Assembly (NCBI GenBank): GCA_008931825.1
Contig: QXVZ01000327.1
Coordinates: 38,762-102,761 of the forward strand
DNA length: 64,000 nt
Direction: 5' to 3'
Source of the DNA: Phallusia fumigata
Taxonomy: Eukaryota; Chordata; Ascidiacea; Phlebobranchia; Ascidiidae
Position 1 is the first letter of the stretch. Each line of letters starts with the position of its first letter. The notes below the pieces were generated by a model that was not told the origin of the DNA, did no database searches, and worked only from the letters and a program-made list of their open reading frames with translations. The translations under genes were made by a program, and so were the position numbers. Below are positions 61,501-64,000 of this stretch, piece by piece.

Positions 61501-64000
61501 CATTTATTGTTCCATCACAATTCATTTGTTACATAACAATTAATTTTGTTTTGTCAAATAACTGTTGTTTGTTTCATCACAATGCATTGCTACATATTAA
61601 TTATTTGTCATCTCAAATAATCACCGTTTACATGTGGTGCAATGGAGTACGACTCCGTGCTTTGGCCTCGCAATCGCGTCAGGATCCAGCTCCTATACAC
61701 CACACGGCCCACATAAGTAAGGTTTGCGCGGCCCACTAAAAAGTACTGGGCGGCCCACAGTTTGCCGACCACTGGTATAGCCTATAGGGTATAGGTATGC
61801 AACTTAACGATGACGAAACCGGCCGAGAAAACGACTTAGTACGCACGTATATTGTGACAATGACATAATAACGCATGATGGGGCGCGACCCCAAAATTAT
61901 ATTTCGCGACCCCAATTTGGGTTGCGACCCACAGTTTGAGAAGCCCTGTGTTATAACACTGAAAAGTTTGGCTACACAAAAAATAGGATAATACAAAGAC
62001 GTACCAGGGATGGCTATCTTTACCATATGCACGATCAGCACATGCTATAACCCAAATTTAGATGAGCCACAAAGAAACTAATTTATTTACATACACATTG
62101 AAGAATATGCAACAACACCTAAATCTGTGTGGTGACATTGTGAATAGCAACAAAAGACATATTTGTAATTATTTTCCTGTGCAACGAGCCACATGCAGCT
62201 CATAGGCTAAGGTTTTGCCAATTTTGCTGTATTGTTTTTTATGCCAAATAAAAACAATGTTGACTAATATCATTTATATTTTTAAATGGTTGCAGTATCT
62301 TTTTGTAAATAATTGATATTTACAGGTACCAGTGCAATGATTGCAACAAGTCTTTTGCACATCAAAGTGGATTGAAGAGGCATATAAATGACATTCACCA
62401 GAAGCTTCGGCCTTTTATATGTGAATCTTGTGGAAGAGCATTTTCACGTAAAGTGAAACTAACAGAACACAGAAGAATACACACAGGTTGCTATTTGTAA
62501 AGTAAAGATTAGTACTGTTTTCATTAGTGTGTAGTAAAAAAATTGTAAAATGGGATATAGACTGATTGAAAGGTTTGGGATTTGGTTGCTGCTGTACTAC
62601 TAAAACATAATTTTACAAACTAGTTCAAATAAACTGTACCTGTTCGAAGTTTTAAATTGTCACTGAAACAATGTTGAAATAAGGCCTAAAAGTGTATAAT
62701 ACTTGCCTAAGTTCTTCATTACCCGCAAATCATTGTTTAAATGAATATTTCACCCAATGTAGTGTAAAATATGCAGGTTTGCCATCAATCTGGTACCAAA
62801 AGAGGATGACAGGAAAAAATATAGGGATTTACCACAACTGTAGACATCATTCTTACAAACTTAGCAAGCTTACAGTGCCTTGATTTGTGTTGTGCATGAG
62901 ATTATGTATGTTTCATGATGTCACAAAGCTTGGTAGCAAAACATCTATGATGAGATAGAAAGAGTTTTCATTTAATATTGTTAAAGCTAAGACAAAATAA
63001 GGATGCAAGTTTATACAAGGACAAAACTTTGCTTAGACGTTAGTGTTCAAATTAAGGACAAATCTTAGAAATAAGGACAACATGGCAACCTTGAGGATAT
63101 GGCATGTGTGGAGAATATCACCGTTGGCAATCACACCTATAGGTTATGTTTTAAGTTGTTTGCAATTGTAGGTGAGAAACCATATGTGTGTGGTGAATGT
63201 GGCACATCGTATAAATCCAACAGGAGTTTGAAAAACCATAAAAAATCCAGACATGGAATTATTGTGCCAGAATATGAGACAGGAATTTGGAAACAATCTA
63301 GCCGAGAAAATGAAAACAACAAGGTTAAAACAGTAGGCAATTTTTAAGAATGTAAAAAATACCTGCTTATATACTTAAAAGCTTACTGGCTGCAACAACT
63401 AGGTTCAGTTATTGATCACATATCACCTCAATATAAATTAGCTTGATCTGTACTAATCTAATAAGAAAAAACTGTTAACAAAAGTACAAACTACAAGTAC
63501 TTTGAAATGCACGAAATTATGAACAGAATCCAAAGCTATAAATATCGTTTTGGTGAAAAAACAGAAGGCTCTTGCATGCAACCTACAAGACCTTCATTTG
63601 CCACAGCATGAAAGATGTTGCCTTATTTGGTTACACATGTATTGGTACCTCTGAAAATAGATAAAGGTCTACAGCCAGTCACTTCTACAAAACAACCAAG
63701 CATTGCTGACCAATATGGTTGTTACTGAGTTTATTGCCACGCACAAATAATAAAAACCTCATTTTAAACTACTTAAAGTGACTACTTGCATTTTTTAGTA
63801 CAGTGCAAACAAATTTGTTGTAAAGTGTTTGTTTAAATGCATTTCGACAAAGAAAAACTGGCTTGCATTTCAGGTGGATAAAGAAGTATCATTAAAAGGA
63901 TGTGTAGTTGCTGAAGTTTCACACACAGGTGAAGGTATGGTATGTAGTGCACCCCAGTATTATTCAAGTGACTTTTATGTTTTTTCAGGTTGTGAAATGC
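58595..64000 (+). CDS. BTB/POZ-C2H2 zinc-finger protein (partial, runs off the window)
   Basis: Probable DNA-binding transcription regulator of the ZBTB type. Exons: 58595-58768, 58857-58965, 59105-59181, 59497-59582, 59656-59696, 59992-60056, 60532-60593, 60662-60836, 60898-61003, 61075-61168, 62326-62486, 63172-63323, 63874-63934 and 63989 onward. More than 455 residues in phase; the 3' end lies outside. An N-terminal BTB fold has [36 protein letters not shown] and [15 protein letters not shown] basic patch NRRRKKKRS is a likely nuclear signal. Eight C2H2 fingers follow: [66 protein letters not shown] and [10 protein letters not shown], some with TGE/Q-type linkers. Start: tandem ATGs at 58595 and 58598. 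The vertebrate orthologue cannot be named. Confidence 0.88.
60285..60478 (+). repeat. dispersed repeat family A, copy 6 (3' half)
   Basis: CTGGGGACCCATACACTTTT, TTAAAATGTTTGGAGCCAAT, ATAGTGTACATGAAATGGCA and the terminal CCACCTCTCTAGTTG match the 30170-30335 copy. A GGTTACTGCAGG motif 170 bases upstream may be its 5' half. It lies in the intron before zinc finger 1. Confidence 0.6.
61207..61948. mobile_element. hAT-type MITE interrupted by a second hAT MITE
   Basis: The left end CAGGGCTTCTCAAACTTTCT and the inverted right end CAGGGCTTCTCAAACTGTGG are matching termini, each followed by GCGACCC motifs. TGTTATAA occurs on both sides (61199-61206 and 61949-61956), a perfect 8-bp target duplication. 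The interior between 61286 and 61774 is a different element; without it and one duplicated target the host MITE would be about 245 bp, close to its relative at 16288-16518. It lies in a BTB-ZF intron. Confidence 0.92.
61286..61774. mobile_element. hAT-type MITE, 489 bp, nested
   Basis: The left end CAGTGGTCGGCAAACTTTTT and the inverted right end CAGTGGTCGGCAAACTGTGG are classic hAT-style termini. GTATAGCC flanks both sides exactly (61278-61285 and 61775-61782). Just inside, GGCCCA motifs occur on both ends. No transposase frame. Inserted into the MITE at 61207-61948, hence younger than it. Confidence 0.93.
62055..62225. mobile_element. remnant of a hAT-like MITE
   Basis: GATGAGCCACAAAGAA on the left and, inverted on the right, GAGCTGCATGTGGCTC with AACCTTAGCCTATGAG resemble the subterminal parts of hAT MITEs that carry a gagcc/ggctc word. 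No clean termini or target duplication, so it is only tentatively assigned. Confidence 0.35.

Overview
The window looks like nuclear DNA of an invertebrate chordate, most probably an ascidian tunicate of the Ciona type. It is AT-rich, has many small exons with short GT-AG introns, and is littered with short non-autonomous repeats. The genes are clearly animal genes (ITFG1, UCKL1, OSER1, RPS21, GLE1, a core-2-type GlcNAc transferase, CD20/MS4A-like proteins, a BTB zinc-finger protein). The species call is inference. I built all exon models by hand from splice signals, reading phase and remembered family sequences, so junctions may be off by a base or two.

Layout: 0.4-1.7 kb holds a decayed BEL/Pao-type LTR element. 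5.0-12.8 kb holds a tandem pair of MS4A-like four-pass membrane protein genes, the second with a hAT-type MITE in its first intron. 13-22 kb is repeat-rich (an ACGTT-rich tandem block, tRNA-derived SINEs, hAT MITEs, a perfect 14-bp-arm hairpin). Hidden in it on the minus strand is a four-exon gene for an unrecognised 120-residue secreted cysteine-rich protein (16077-17073), too fragmented to appear as one open frame. 22.3-25.2 kb is a GT14 beta-1,6-N-acetylglucosaminyltransferase with two possible membrane-anchor exons. 27.0-33.4 kb is ITFG1 (linkin/TIP). 35.3-39.8 kb is UCKL1, convergent with a single-exon OSER1 (40.2-40.9 kb). RPS21 follows (42.7-44.2 kb), then a TMEM45-like gene on the minus strand (45.2-46.6 kb), a FERM-domain protein 4.1-like gene with a very long acidic tail (47.8-52.6 kb), and GLE1 on the minus strand (53.2-58.1 kb). 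GLE1 is head-to-head with a BTB/eight-C2H2-finger gene that runs off the right edge (58.6-64.0 kb).

The genes do not form an operon or pathway. They are unrelated housekeeping, membrane and regulatory genes. Several (UCKL1, OSER1, RPS21, the 4.1 family and one GCNT paralogue) have human relatives on chromosome 20q, which suggests retained ancestral linkage. The mobile DNA is the second theme. At least five hAT-type MITEs have recognisable 8-bp target duplications, one nested inside another. There is a 345-bp near-perfect palindrome in a GLE1 intron, a 407-bp foldback element after ITFG1 with a second partial copy beside OSER1, and a composite repeat that carries an internal ~130-bp tandem array.
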